DNA of 44,867 bases, from positions 1-44,867 of the forward strand of contig NZ_PQCF01000012.1 of assembly GCF_002964765.1 (NCBI RefSeq). Reading direction: 5' to 3'. The notes under the pieces are model-generated. The model did no database searches, was not told the DNA's origin, and worked only from the letters and a program-made list of their open reading frames with translations. Position 1 is the first letter of the stretch. Every line of letters begins with the position of its first letter. Source of the stretch: Pseudoalteromonas sp. T1lg88. GTDB taxonomy: Bacteria; Pseudomonadota; Gammaproteobacteria; Enterobacterales; Alteromonadaceae. Shown in pieces: positions 7,192 through 15,597 of this stretch. The translations under genes and the position numbers were made by a program.

Positions 7192-8259
7192 ATGTTGAAG
7201 CGGCGCGGCGAACAAGGGTTAAACCTGTCCTTTCTCGATGTTATGGCTTGTGGCTTGGGCGCTGTTTTGATGATCCTGATCGTCATCAAGTTTCAGGCCT
7301 CAACCTCGATACCCAGCACCGAAATAGAGCGACTGCAGCAAAAGCTCGCCGCCACCGAGGAGCAGGCCAGTGCCTTGCAGCAGGAGCTGGATGAGGTGGC
7401 GCAAGCGCTGGCCGCGGCGCAAGCGCAAAACAGTGATAACGACGAGCGCGTGGCCGCGCTAAAACTCATGCAGCAAGCGGCCAGGCAGGCCTTGCAAAAT
7501 CAACAAGCGGTGGTGGCGCAGTTACAGCAGTCGGTAGCCGCGGCGGCGCCGAAACAGGCGGATGATCCTATTGAGTTAAAGGGTGGTGGTGAGGAGAATT
7601 ACTTATTGGGCCTCAAGGTTGAAGGTCAGCGTATAGGCATTTTGATCGATCACAGCGCCTCGATGACGGACGAGCAGCTGATCAAGGTGATACGCCGTAA
7701 GCTCGGCCCCGCCCAGCAAAAGCAACAGGGGCCAAAATGGCAGCGTACCAAGCGGGTAGCGAAATGGTTGCTGGCACGGGTGCCGAAGCAGTCTCAGGTC
7801 AGCGTGGTCGCCTTTAATTCCGGTGCTCAGGTGCTAGGCAACAGGGCCGTCAATTCGGCCAAGGTGGAGACCAGCATGCAGTCCTTGGTTAAGGACATTG
7901 ACGCCCTGGTGCCGGAAAATGGCACCGACCTGTATACCGCCTTGAGCACCATCAAGAGCACCTTTGCCGATATGGATGCGCTCTATATTATCACCGATGG
8001 CTTGCCGACCATGATGTCCGGCGCCCAAGGGTTTCGTGAAACAAAAAACTGCCAACCCCTTACCGGTAATATGAAAACCATAGATGGCGATTGTCGTGCC
8101 AGAATCCATCAGTTCAGCATCGCCCAGGCCGCGCCCAAGGTACCGACCCACATTGTCTTACTGCCCTTGGAGGGGGATCCGTTGGCGCCGGCGCTTTACT
8201 GGAACTGGGCCAATAACACCGGCGGTTTGATGATAGCCCCGGCGCGGAGCTGGCCATGA
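7192..8259 (+). CDS. ExbD/MotB-like helix fused to periplasmic VWA domain, first of a pair
   Basis: 355 residues. The basic N-terminus leads into a membrane helix with SFLD at residues 13-16, so Asp16 sits at the start of the helix as the proton- or ion-carrying Asp does in ExbD, TolR and MotB. A coiled coil follows at about residues 42-115. A von Willebrand A domain then begins near 145 (RIGILIDHSASM): the metal site has D153-x-S155-x-S157, then a GTDLYTAL Thr and IITDG Asp, so the MIDAS set looks intact. VWA domains bind protein ligands through a divalent metal. The gene follows the channel gene by 5 bp and overlaps the next one by ATGA. Confidence 0.87.
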   Translation: MLKRRGEQGLNLSFLDVMACGLGAVLMILIVIKFQASTSIPSTEIERLQQKLAATEEQASALQQELDEVAQALAAAQAQNSDNDERVAALKLMQQAARQALQNQQAVVAQLQQSVAAAAPKQADDPIELKGGGEENYLLGLKVEGQRIGILIDHSASMTDEQLIKVIRRKLGPAQQKQQGPKWQRTKRVAKWLLARVPKQSQVSVVAFNSGAQVLGNRAVNSAKVETSMQSLVKDIDALVPENGTDLYTALSTIKSTFADMDALYIITDGLPTMMSGAQGFRETKNCQPLTGNMKTIDGDCRARIHQFSIAQAAPKVPTHIVLLPLEGDPLAPALYWNWANNTGGLMIAPARSWP

Positions 8260-9200
8260 AGCGGCGTGAACCGGTAGAAATCTTTAGCCTGTCTTTTTTA
8301 GACATTATTTCCTGTGCGTTTGGCGCTGTGGTGATGCTGATCCTGCTGGCTAAAAATGGCGATCAGGGTGAGTTTAATGACGCCAGTCAAATTGCCACCC
8401 TGGTTCGAGCCCTGGACGGGGCCGAGCGCAGCGTACAGCAATTACAGCAGGCCTTGAGCGAGGGTGCGGAGCAACTGGCCGCAGCAGAGGCGCAAGGGGC
8501 CAGTAATGCCGAGCAACAGCAAGCCTTACAGGTACAACTGACACGGGCCAAGGATAAGGTGCAGCAGTTGACCGATGCCGCCTCGGGGCTGGAGCAAACC
8601 CTGGTGGAGCGTCAGCGTGCCGCCATCAACGCCCCACGTGCCAGGGTGCGCGATGACGAGGTGGGCGGCATTCCCGTCGATAGCAATTATGTGGTCTTTA
8701 TTATCGATACCTCGGGGTCGATGAAGACCATGTGGCCACGGGTGCTGAGAACCATGGACGAGGTGCTAAATAATCATCCCAAGGTGCAGGGCTTTCAAGT
8801 GCTGTCCGACAATGGAGAGGTGCTGGGCGGACGCTCCCTTGGTACCTGGCGCAGCGACAGTCGGGCGCAGCGCGCCGGGGTACTGCGAGGCTTACAGCAA
8901 TGGCATGGCAGCTCGAACAGCTCGCCGGTGGAGGGCATTGCCGCCAGCCTCAAGGCCTATGCCCGCTATCAGGGGGATCTCGCCCTTTATGTCTTTGGCG
9001 ATGACTTTACCGGTACCAGTTACGACGATGCCTTAGCGCAAATCAACCGGCTGAATCGCAGTACCGGCGGTACGCCTATCGCCCGTATTCATGGCATCGC
9101 CTTTAAGCGCAATATGGGCGCGTCACCGGATATGGTGAAGTTTTCCACCCTGATGCGTGAGGTGGCACGGCAAAATAACGGCACCTTTATGGGGCTGTAG
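8256..9200 (+). CDS. ExbD/MotB-like helix fused to periplasmic VWA domain, second of a pair
   Basis: 314 residues, a divergent paralogue of the upstream protein. The N-terminal helix repeats the pattern SFLD at residues 13-16, Cys20 and GAV at 23-25, position for position. A coiled coil follows at about 45-115. The VWA domain starts near 145 with VVFIIDTSGSM: D151-x-S153-x-S155 are present. Later metal ligands are less clear (GSSNSSPVEG and YVFGDD). It ends the operon; no clear terminator was seen in the 96 bp that follow. With the preceding gene it could form a heterodimeric rotor or plug inside the channel pentamer. That arrangement is inferred. Confidence 0.86.
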   Translation: MKRREPVEIFSLSFLDIISCAFGAVVMLILLAKNGDQGEFNDASQIATLVRALDGAERSVQQLQQALSEGAEQLAAAEAQGASNAEQQQALQVQLTRAKDKVQQLTDAASGLEQTLVERQRAAINAPRARVRDDEVGGIPVDSNYVVFIIDTSGSMKTMWPRVLRTMDEVLNNHPKVQGFQVLSDNGEVLGGRSLGTWRSDSRAQRAGVLRGLQQWHGSSNSSPVEGIAASLKAYARYQGDLALYVFGDDFTGTSYDDALAQINRLNRSTGGTPIARIHGIAFKRNMGASPDMVKFSTLMREVARQNNGTFMGL

Positions 9201-9296
9201 TTTGATCTTCAGGTTGGCGCAATGGGTATAACCCTTTTTGTCATCGTACAAAGCATGTTTTAATGTCTCCCTCACACTAAAAAGACCCAGCAGCAG

Positions 9297-9992
9297 ATGG
9301 AAAAATATCAATCTATTTATCAGCGTGCGCTTGAGCGCAAGGGCTCACAGGCGCAACTGGAAGCCTTACTCAGTAAGCCAAAAACCACCGAGCAATTAAA
9401 GCAACTAACCGATGATATCTGGTTAGAAGAGTTCACCCGAAAAATCTTTCAAAGTGGCTTTTATTGGGCGGTGATCAATGCCAAATGGCCGGGCTTTCGC
9501 GAGGTGTTCTGGGATTTTAGCGTTGAGAAATTACTGATGATGGCGCCGGAAATGCTGGAGCAAAAGGCCAGCGATGAACGTATTGTGCGCAACTTTAAAA
9601 AAGTGCAAACCTTGCCTATTAATTGTCTAATGATCCATGAAGTAGCACAAGAGCATGGCAGCTTTAGCGACTTTGTTGCCCAGTGGCCGAGCGAGGACAT
9701 TACCGGCCTTTGGTTATATTTGAAAAAGCACGGCGCTCGCCTCGGTGGCAATACCGGCGCTTTTGCCCTGCGAGCTTTAGGTAAAGACACCTTTATGTTA
9801 TCGCGCGATGTGGAAGCCTATTGCCGTGCCAATGAGGTGATCGACGGCGGTCTGCACTCGAAGCGCTCCCTGCAGGCCATACAAGGCATGTTTAATGAGC
9901 TGCAGCAGCAAAGTGGCCGCTCCTTAACGGAGCTAAGCCAGCTTATCGCCTTTAGCGTTGGCGACAATTATGTTGGTATGCAAACCAACTAA
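9297..9992 (+). CDS. DNA-3-methyladenine glycosylase I family protein (Tag-like)
   Basis: 231 residues with the features of the adenine-glycosylase (Tag) family of base-excision repair enzymes, which remove alkylated adenine from DNA. Visible signatures are IFQSGFYWAVINAKWPGFREVFWDF near residues 50-72 and ILRNF-like RIVRNFKKVQ near 98-107. The C-terminal part has LGGNTGAFALRALGKDTFMLSRDV, a helix-hairpin-like DNA-contact segment. The N-terminus lacks the zinc-binding Cys/His pattern of the classical Tag enzyme, so this is a divergent branch, and the symbol tag is not assigned. It stops 8 bp before selO and is probably co-transcribed with it. Confidence 0.75.
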   Translation: MEKYQSIYQRALERKGSQAQLEALLSKPKTTEQLKQLTDDIWLEEFTRKIFQSGFYWAVINAKWPGFREVFWDFSVEKLLMMAPEMLEQKASDERIVRNFKKVQTLPINCLMIHEVAQEHGSFSDFVAQWPSEDITGLWLYLKKHGARLGGNTGAFALRALGKDTFMLSRDVEAYCRANEVIDGGLHSKRSLQAIQGMFNELQQQSGRSLTELSQLIAFSVGDNYVGMQTN

Positions 9993-10000
9993 GGATAGCT

Positions 10001-11431
10001 ATGAAGCTAGATAACCCCTATGCCCATATTGGCGCCCTGAGTCACAGCGCCCAGGTGCGTCAGTTTAGTCAGCCGCAGCTGTTGCTGTGGAATAGTGCGT
10101 TGGCGAAAACGCTGGGACTGAGCGAGGACGAAACCACTAAAGCCCAACTTGCCAGCGGTCAGTCTCATCCGGATGCTAATGCCTTGGCTTATGCCGGTCA
10201 CCAGTTTGGCAATTACGTGCCCTTGCTCGGCGACGGTCGGGCTCATTTGCTTGGTGCCGTCACCGATCCTCAGGGGCTGAGCTGGGATCTGCAATTAAAG
10301 GGCTCAGGAGCAACCCAGTTTTCCCGTGGTGGTGATGGCCTCTGTGGTATTGGCCCGGCGGTGCGCGAATTTATTATGAGCGAAGCATTGGCGGCATTAA
10401 AGGTGCCTACCACGCGCTGTTTAAGTGTGGCGCTGAGCGGCGAGACGGTGATGCGACAACAGCCCAGCGCCGGCGCCATAGTGACGCGGGTGGCCAGCAG
10501 CCATATTCGCGTTGGCAGCTTTCAGTTTTTAGCCGCGCAGCAGGATGAGCAAGGCTTGGCCCAGTTGGTGGAGCTGACCATAACCCGTCATTACCCCGAG
10601 CTGGCCGCGCTGAGCGGGGATGAGCGCTTGTTGGCACTCTTTAGTGCGGTGATGGATAAGCAAATCGAACTGATTGTACACTGGCTGCGCATCGGCTTTA
10701 TTCATGGGGTGATGAATACCGACAATACCCTGGTCAGTGGTGAAACCATAGATTATGGCCCCTGCGCCATGTTGAACGGCTTTGACTTTGGCCGGGTGTT
10801 TAGCTCCATCGACCGTACCGGTCGTTATGCCTTTGGCAATCAACCGCAGATCGCCAGTTGGAACCTGGCGCGCTTCGCGGAAACCCTGATTGACCTGTTT
10901 AGCGTAGAGCGCGACCAGGCGGTGGCAGAGTTAACCCAGGTGCTAGGCACCTTCGGCGACAAGTTTAATGCCGCCCTTAAAGCCATGTGGCTACAAAAAC
11001 TGGGGCTCCTAGCCGAGGATAACGATGCCGAGGCGCTGGTGGATGAGCTATTGGGGATGATGCAAAAAGAGCAGTTGGATTACACTAATACCTTTGCGGC
11101 GCTCACCGACTACAGTCAACAGGGCAAAGGGCTGCCAGATACCCTGGCGTCAGCCTTGGGAGATTGGCTGGCGCGCTGGCAGGCGCGCGTAGCCGGGCAC
11201 AAGGAGCACAGTGCGGCGTTGATGAGTGCAGCAAATCCGCAGGTGATCCCCCGTAATCATAGGGTGGAAGAGGTGATCGCCGACTTTGAGCGTCAGGGTC
11301 ACAGCGACAAGCTGGCGCCGCTGCTGGCGGCCATTCGCAACCCTTATTGCCTTGACCCCGAGCATGCATATTTACAGCAGCCGCCAGAGCAGGGCGAAGA
11401 CGACAGTTATCAAACCTTTTGTGGTACCTAG
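10001..11431 (+). CDS. selO: Protein adenylyltransferase SelO (YdiU family)
   Basis: 476 residues, the usual size for bacterial SelO. This pseudokinase fold transfers AMP from ATP to Ser/Thr/Tyr of target proteins and is linked to redox stress. Family motifs seen in order are YAGHQFGNYVPLLGDGRAHLLG (about 64-86), LQLKGSGATQFSRGGDG, VREFIMSEAL, TRVASSHIRVGSFQF, MNTDNTLVSGETIDYGPC with the Asn/Asp metal ligands, and DFG in LNGFDFGRVF. It ends in FCGT, the Cys that stands where vertebrate SelO has selenocysteine. One oddity: the common DGRA after the Gly loop reads DGLC. A start at 10001 follows AAGGA. Confidence 0.93.
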   Translation: MKLDNPYAHIGALSHSAQVRQFSQPQLLLWNSALAKTLGLSEDETTKAQLASGQSHPDANALAYAGHQFGNYVPLLGDGRAHLLGAVTDPQGLSWDLQLKGSGATQFSRGGDGLCGIGPAVREFIMSEALAALKVPTTRCLSVALSGETVMRQQPSAGAIVTRVASSHIRVGSFQFLAAQQDEQGLAQLVELTITRHYPELAALSGDERLLALFSAVMDKQIELIVHWLRIGFIHGVMNTDNTLVSGETIDYGPCAMLNGFDFGRVFSSIDRTGRYAFGNQPQIASWNLARFAETLIDLFSVERDQAVAELTQVLGTFGDKFNAALKAMWLQKLGLLAEDNDAEALVDELLGMMQKEQLDYTNTFAALTDYSQQGKGLPDTLASALGDWLARWQARVAGHKEHSAALMSAANPQVIPRNHRVEEVIADFERQGHSDKLAPLLAAIRNPYCLDPEHAYLQQPPEQGEDDSYQTFCGT

Positions 11432-11464
11432 TGACCATTCTCCTTTGGCGTAACTAATAAAAAA

Positions 11465-11490
11465 GCCCAGGCAATTGCCTGGGCTTTTTT
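11465..11490. terminator. Bidirectional intrinsic terminator between selO and the dipeptidase gene
   Basis: Perfect stem GCCCAGGCAA / TTGCCTGGGC at 11465-11484, with A run before and T run after, placed between convergent genes so it can serve both strands. Confidence 0.9.
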
Positions 11491-11506
11491 AGTAAAATGA
11501 GAAGGC

Positions 11507-12700
11507 TTAGTTAGCCTGGGCAAACGCCTCTGCTTGACGCCATACGCGCAGCATATTTTCGCCAAGGATCTTTTTGATATCCGCATCGCTATAGCCACGG
11601 TCCAATAAACCTTGTACCAGGTTAGGGTAGCTGGATACGTCTTTTAGGCCCACCGGCAGTGAGTCACCCACACCATCGTAGTCAGAGCCAATGCCCACAT
11701 GCTCGATGCCGATCAGTTTCACCACATGGTCGATATGATCTAGCACCTGCTCCAGGCTGGCGAATGGGAAGGGGTTCTTCTTCAGGAAGGCCGCCTTAAA
11801 GTCGGTGGTGTCCTTGCCCGCTTCTTTGGCCTTATCTTGGGCCTCATCGCGACGGTCGTACCAGCTATTTGCGCTGCTGGTCACAAAGCTGGAACCGAAG
11901 TTAATTTGGATCACACCGCCGTTCTTTTTCAGCGCCAGCAGCATGTTGTCATCCATATTGCGCTCAAAACCCGGCGTGTATTTACGTAGCGAGGAGTGTG
12001 AGGCGATCACGGGCACCTTAGACAGCTCCATTACCTGATAGAAGGCCGCATCCGAGATGTGCGAGACATCGATCAGCATGCCGATATTATTCATCTCGGT
12101 GACCAGCTCTTTACCGAATGGGCTTAGGCCCTTCCATTTACGGCGGATATCATAGCTGGAGTCGGAAATATGGTTGCTTTGCGAATGCGCCAAGGTGATA
12201 TAACGCACGCCACGCTCATAGAAGTGGTGCAGGTTCTTTATCTCGCCTTCGATGGGGGAGCCATTTTCCATACCCATGGCCAGCGACATCACGCCGTCTT
12301 TAAATTGCTTTTCTACATCTGCGACCGAGTCGGCAATGGCGAACTTATCGGGGGCGCGATAGGCCAGCGCTTCCATCATATCGATCAGCTGATTGGCCAG
12401 TTCATAGCTTTTACCTTTGCCTTCGAATTCCAAGTTGGCTGGAATATAGATAGACATGAAGGGCGCGTTTAAACCACCTTCAATGGCGCGAGGGTAATCG
12501 AAATCACCGCGCTCGGTGGCCTTGCTGACGTCATCCCATTTGTTATGAATGCGGTAAGGGACATCGATATGGGTATCGATAAGGATGTTTTCTTGCGCCA
12601 GTTTAATGGCTTTTTCTGATGCGTGGTAGTCATCCTGTGCTGCAACACTGGTGCTGCCCAGTGCTATTGCCAGCGCTGCCCCAAGGGTGGTGAGTTTCAT
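11507..12700 (-). CDS. Exported membrane-dipeptidase family protein (peptidase M19)
   Basis: 397 residues with a signal peptide (MKLTTLGAALAIALGSTSVAAQ), so it acts in the periplasm. The M19 renal dipeptidase family are zinc enzymes that cleave dipeptides, including some D-amino-acid ones. Visible metal-site elements are DTHIDVP near residues 42-48, the YITLAHSQSNHISDS segment, IASHSS and GSDYDGVGD near residue 340. Length is normal. It is a single-gene unit: the opposite-strand selO lies downstream and a 230-bp gap lies upstream. Substrate cannot be told from sequence. Confidence 0.9.
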   Translation of the reverse strand: MKLTTLGAALAIALGSTSVAAQDDYHASEKAIKLAQENILIDTHIDVPYRIHNKWDDVSKATERGDFDYPRAIEGGLNAPFMSIYIPANLEFEGKGKSYELANQLIDMMEALAYRAPDKFAIADSVADVEKQFKDGVMSLAMGMENGSPIEGEIKNLHHFYERGVRYITLAHSQSNHISDSSYDIRRKWKGLSPFGKELVTEMNNIGMLIDVSHISDAAFYQVMELSKVPVIASHSSLRKYTPGFERNMDDNMLLALKKNGGVIQINFGSSFVTSSANSWYDRRDEAQDKAKEAGKDTTDFKAAFLKKNPFPFASLEQVLDHIDHVVKLIGIEHVGIGSDYDGVGDSLPVGLKDVSSYPNLVQGLLDRGYSDADIKKILGENMLRVWRQAEAFAQAN

Positions 12701-12929
12701 AGTAGCCGCTCATTATTATTATCGAATTAAAGGCCCATTGTGGCGACATTTGCGGGGTATGACAAGGATATGAGATTAAAGTGTGCAGGCACGCAATAAG
12801 GTGCTCATAAACACAGAGTAGAGCGGCAAGGCAAAAGAGTATAAATCAAGGCGGATACCAATCCATACGTATTGTTGTACCGTAAAACACCTTCAACAAA
12901 ATCGCGACAAACAGTGAATCAGCAATTTG

Positions 12930-13145
12930 ATGAATAGAATAAACCCACGAAAACTAAGTAATAGTAAATGGACAGCCACTCAGCCGCGAAATAAAGAAAA
13001 GCACTTTTTAGTCACTGAGGTGGAATATGATGAGGACGGCACGGTGCTTTCGTGTACTTTGGAGGCGATCCTCTCGCGCAATGAATATGCAATCGATTGG
13101 ACTGAGCTTAAAGATACCAGCCGATGGCAGCAAGGTTGGAAGTAG
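12930..13145 (+). CDS. Small Trp-containing conserved protein (TIGR02450 family)
   Basis: 71 residues. The pattern NRINPRKLSNSKWTA, NKEKHFLVTEVEYDEDG and the end IDWTELKDTSRWQQGWK fits the TIGR02450 family of small cytosolic proteins of unknown function found in marine gammaproteobacteria and others. ATG 12930 is taken as start rather than the in-frame TTG three bases earlier. No neighbour suggests a role; the next gene downstream is a dead ABM copy on the opposite strand. Confidence 0.85.
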   Translation: MNRINPRKLSNSKWTATQPRNKEKHFLVTEVEYDEDGTVLSCTLEAILSRNEYAIDWTELKDTSRWQQGWK

Positions 13146-13153
13146 GGTGACAC

Positions 13154-13402
13154 CTACATGCCATAATCCCGTTCGACTTTAGCGATGCGCAATTTAAACG
13201 CCGAATACCACTTTTTACGGCCGTTTTTTTGCGCTTCAAGGTGCTCCATATTCGCTTTCCAACTTTTTATTGCGGCTAAATCAGCCCACTAAGAAACCGT
13301 GATCCCCACTTCTTCACGAGCGGATTCAATGCCTAAAAAGCCGGTTTGTTCCTTGGCCAGCTCAACCATTCGTGCGGCGGTATCACCATAGCCTTCATCT
13401 TC
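13154..13402 (-). pseudogene. Dead copy of an antibiotic-biosynthesis-monooxygenase (ABM) family gene
   Basis: Reading the minus strand from 13402 gives EDEGYGDTAARMVELAKEQ and continues to ITVS. A TAG at 13289-13291 follows, then WADLAAIKSWKANMEHLEAQ and on to ERDYGM and a stop at 13154. The intact gene at 15598-15915 has the same sequence with Tyr in place of the TAG. The N-terminal third of the intact protein is not conserved here: bases 13403-13471 are open but unrelated. Both a nonsense change and loss of the start region mark it as a pseudogene. It is the downstream end of a duplicated block. Confidence 0.85.
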
Positions 13403-13512
13403 TACCCCGCCCTGAAGAAACGTGCCATTATCGACACGGCGTGATTCTATCGCTTGGGGAGAAGATTGCAAAGTAAAGGAGTGAAGTATGGCTATGAATT
13501 TGAAAGCAAAAG

Positions 13513-14175
13513 CTAATCAACTTTCACCTTAGGCTCTTTAGATTGGCCACTTAGCAGTTTAGGTATGTCTATACCATTCACCGTATGAACTTTGTAGCCA
13601 TCATAAGAAAATCCAAAAATGGATTGTTTACCATGGAGAGTTAATTTGTCACCTGGCGAAACCCAATGCCAATCAAAAGAACTTAAGCCGCAAAGACTGT
13701 TATTGAATAGCAGCTGATATTCTTTAATCAGTACGGAGCCATTGCAATGCTTTTGCTTATAGGAGCTGCTTTTTTTCTCAATTGTAACAACCATAGTCGC
13801 GTCATCCGCCAAGGAGTAGCTAAGATAATGCAGCGTTGTTGGGATACCTAAAGAGACAGCAATGAATACAAAGCCAGGAATTCCAAAAAGGCACATAAGC
13901 ATATAAGCGACATATTGCATCCATGGACTTTTAAATTGCCCACGTGCTAATTGATAGCGCAGTTGAGAGTCCTTTTTGAAGAATGTGTAAGTCTGTAGTG
14001 CTATCAGGGCTAGCATAAGTGGAATGCTCAGCCACGCAAGTGGACGTGCAATGTGTTCATGAACGAGCACTTTTGCAGTAAAATGGAAAACTACCAGCCA
14101 CAATATTACAATAATAAGGGTGAGTAACGTTATTGCCATCGCTTTATTTTGGTGATGTTTTGTTTTTACTTCCAT
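13513..14175 (-). CDS. Multi-pass membrane protein, copy A of a three-gene paralogous array
   Basis: 220 residues of unknown function. Predicted membrane helices lie at about 13-35, 43-62 and 88-115. A soluble C-terminal half follows with a Cys pair (KHCNGS and SLCGLSS) and the family hallmark SPGDKLTLHGKQSIFGFSYDGYKVHT. It is about one-third to one-half identical by eye to the next two genes upstream, and all three read on the minus strand. The end differs: it carries a polar tail (LLSGQSKEPKVKVD). The paired Cys suggest the C-terminal half is outside the cytoplasm. No named family recognised. Confidence 0.78.
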   Translation of the reverse strand: MEVKTKHHQNKAMAITLLTLIIVILWLVVFHFTAKVLVHEHIARPLAWLSIPLMLALIALQTYTFFKKDSQLRYQLARGQFKSPWMQYVAYMLMCLFGIPGFVFIAVSLGIPTTLHYLSYSLADDATMVVTIEKKSSSYKQKHCNGSVLIKEYQLLFNNSLCGLSSFDWHWVSPGDKLTLHGKQSIFGFSYDGYKVHTVNGIDIPKLLSGQSKEPKVKVD

Positions 14176-14176
14176 G

Positions 14177-14250
14177 TATCACTCAGCTTCAAATAGATGT
14201 AACTCATCGCATCCCATCATCAGGGGGAGTTTTAGTTATGAGGTGGGTAA
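14177..14250 (-). other. Decayed 3' tail of copy B, outside its reading frame end
   Basis: Immediately after the stop of copy B the minus strand still aligns codon by codon with the C-terminal tail of copy C. It reads LPTS, a stop, LKL, then GCDELHLFEAE and TGA, against LTTSQLKL...GCDKLHLFGAE in copy C. The first stop is TAG where copy C has an Asn-Gly stretch. So copy B was shortened by a nonsense change, and its lost tail is still recognisable. Confidence 0.7.
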
Positions 14251-14868
14251 CTAATCGATTCTCTTGCCTTGAAGGGTATGGAGTTTGTAGCCATCATATG
14301 AAAAACCAAAGACGGTCTCCTTACCATAAACGGTTATCTTGTCCCCCGGTGATAATAAACCCCATATTAAACTATTCATACCACACATGTTGCCATTAGT
14401 CGGAAGTTGATATTCTTTCAACCAAATAGAGCCGCGACATCTCCATTTCCCGGGCTTGTGGCTACTCCCTTTTCTGTCAATAGTAAGAACAAGGGTTGTG
14501 CTATTGGCAAAGGGGTAACAAATGTGGTGCAGTAGGGTTGGTATGCCAATGGCGATAGGGAAGTATACAAAGAACGGAATAAGTAAATATGCGACCGGTA
14601 GCACAAAATATTGGCCAAACTTTCCAGCTGTTTGTTCAAGTTTTTTGCGAAAGCTCTTTTTGAATAACGCATAAGTGAGTAGTGCTATTAGAGCCAGAGT
14701 CAAGGGAAGACTTAGCCATGCAAGGGCGCGTGCCAGCTCTTCATTGACGAAAACCCCTCCAAAAAGAGGGGGGAAAACTAACACACACATCGCTAAAGCA
14801 ATGGCCTGAAAAAGTTTTTCCTGTTTTTTTGACAGCTGGGGTTTGCCTACTTTGCTTTTAACTTTCAT
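14251..14868 (-). CDS. Multi-pass membrane protein, copy B of the paralogous array
   Basis: 205 residues. Helices lie at about 22-40, 46-68 and 90-115, followed by the shared C-terminal domain: VLTIDRKGSSHK, RCRGSIWLKEYQL, NMCGMNS, LLSPGDKITVYGKETVFGFSYDGYKLHTLQG. The core spacing of the Cys pair matches copies A and C. It begins only 3 bp after the stop of copy C, so the two are co-transcribed. Compared with copy C it lacks about 25 C-terminal residues because of a nonsense codon. Function unknown. Confidence 0.78.
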   Translation of the reverse strand: MKVKSKVGKPQLSKKQEKLFQAIALAMCVLVFPPLFGGVFVNEELARALAWLSLPLTLALIALLTYALFKKSFRKKLEQTAGKFGQYFVLPVAYLLIPFFVYFPIAIGIPTLLHHICYPFANSTTLVLTIDRKGSSHKPGKWRCRGSIWLKEYQLPTNGNMCGMNSLIWGLLSPGDKITVYGKETVFGFSYDGYKLHTLQGKRID

Positions 14869-14871
14869 GGT

Positions 14872-15570
14872 TCACTCAGCCCCAAATAAATGTAACTTAT
14901 CACATCCCACCAGTAGGCATAGTTTCAATTGTGAGGTGGTTAGCCCATTGACTTCCCTGCCTTGCAGGGTATGGAGTTTGTAGCCTTCATAGGAAAAGCC
15001 AAAGACGGTTTTTTTACCATAGAAAATGACCTTGTCCCCCGGCGATAAAATATGCCAATAAGGTTTATACATACCACAAATAGAGTCATTGAAGAGAAGC
15101 TGATATTCTTCAAACCACATCCTGCCACTGCAACGTGTGCGCCTGTAACTAGACTCTTTATCCTTCACAGTAAGGACAAGAGTGGCTGGTTCAACCAAAG
15201 GTGAACTTAAATGGTGAAGGGTTGTTGGTATGCCCATAGCAACTATGATGTAAACAAAGTAAGGAATAGCCAAAAAGTAACCGAACAAGTATTTGAAGTA
15301 TTGACAGAAAGTACTTTGGGAGCATCGTATTTTTAATTCGTAACGGAATTGGGAGCCCTTTTTGAAGAACAAGTAAGTTACCAGTGACATCAGACTTAGT
15401 GAGAGGAGTGCACTGAACCATCCGAGCGGGAGCGCCATTTGTTCATTAACGAAAATGGGCCAAATTACCGGTGATATCATGACACCAACCATTGCGAGGC
15501 CAATGACAGATTCAAGTATATTACGAGCTTTTGATTTCCTCGTCTTGTTCGTTTTGTTTTCCACTTCCAT
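14872..15570 (-). CDS. Multi-pass membrane protein, copy C of the paralogous array
   Basis: 232 residues, the longest member. Helices lie at about 17-40, 46-67 and 88-118. The C-terminal domain has VLTVKDKESSYRRTRCSGRMWFEEYQL, SICGMYK and SPGDKVIFYGKKTVFGFSYEGYKLHTLQG, then a tail rich in Cys and Leu (LKLCLLVGCDKLHLFGAE). It lies 27 bp downstream of the intact ABM gene on the same strand and probably shares its transcript. Three copies in a row suggest repeated tandem duplication and subsequent divergence. No function can be given. Confidence 0.8.
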   Translation of the reverse strand: MEVENKTNKTRKSKARNILESVIGLAMVGVMISPVIWPIFVNEQMALPLGWFSALLSLSLMSLVTYLFFKKGSQFRYELKIRCSQSTFCQYFKYLFGYFLAIPYFVYIIVAMGIPTTLHHLSSPLVEPATLVLTVKDKESSYRRTRCSGRMWFEEYQLLFNDSICGMYKPYWHILSPGDKVIFYGKKTVFGFSYEGYKLHTLQGREVNGLTTSQLKLCLLVGCDKLHLFGAE

Positions 15571-15597
15571 GTTTAATCCAATCCTCGAGGTTGTTAC

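Noticed and set aside
982..9200. Zorya-type anti-phage system
   Set aside because: A MotA-like subunit is present, but there is no OmpA-type ZorB partner, no ZorC/ZorD helicase or nuclease, and the other genes are periplasmic proteins.
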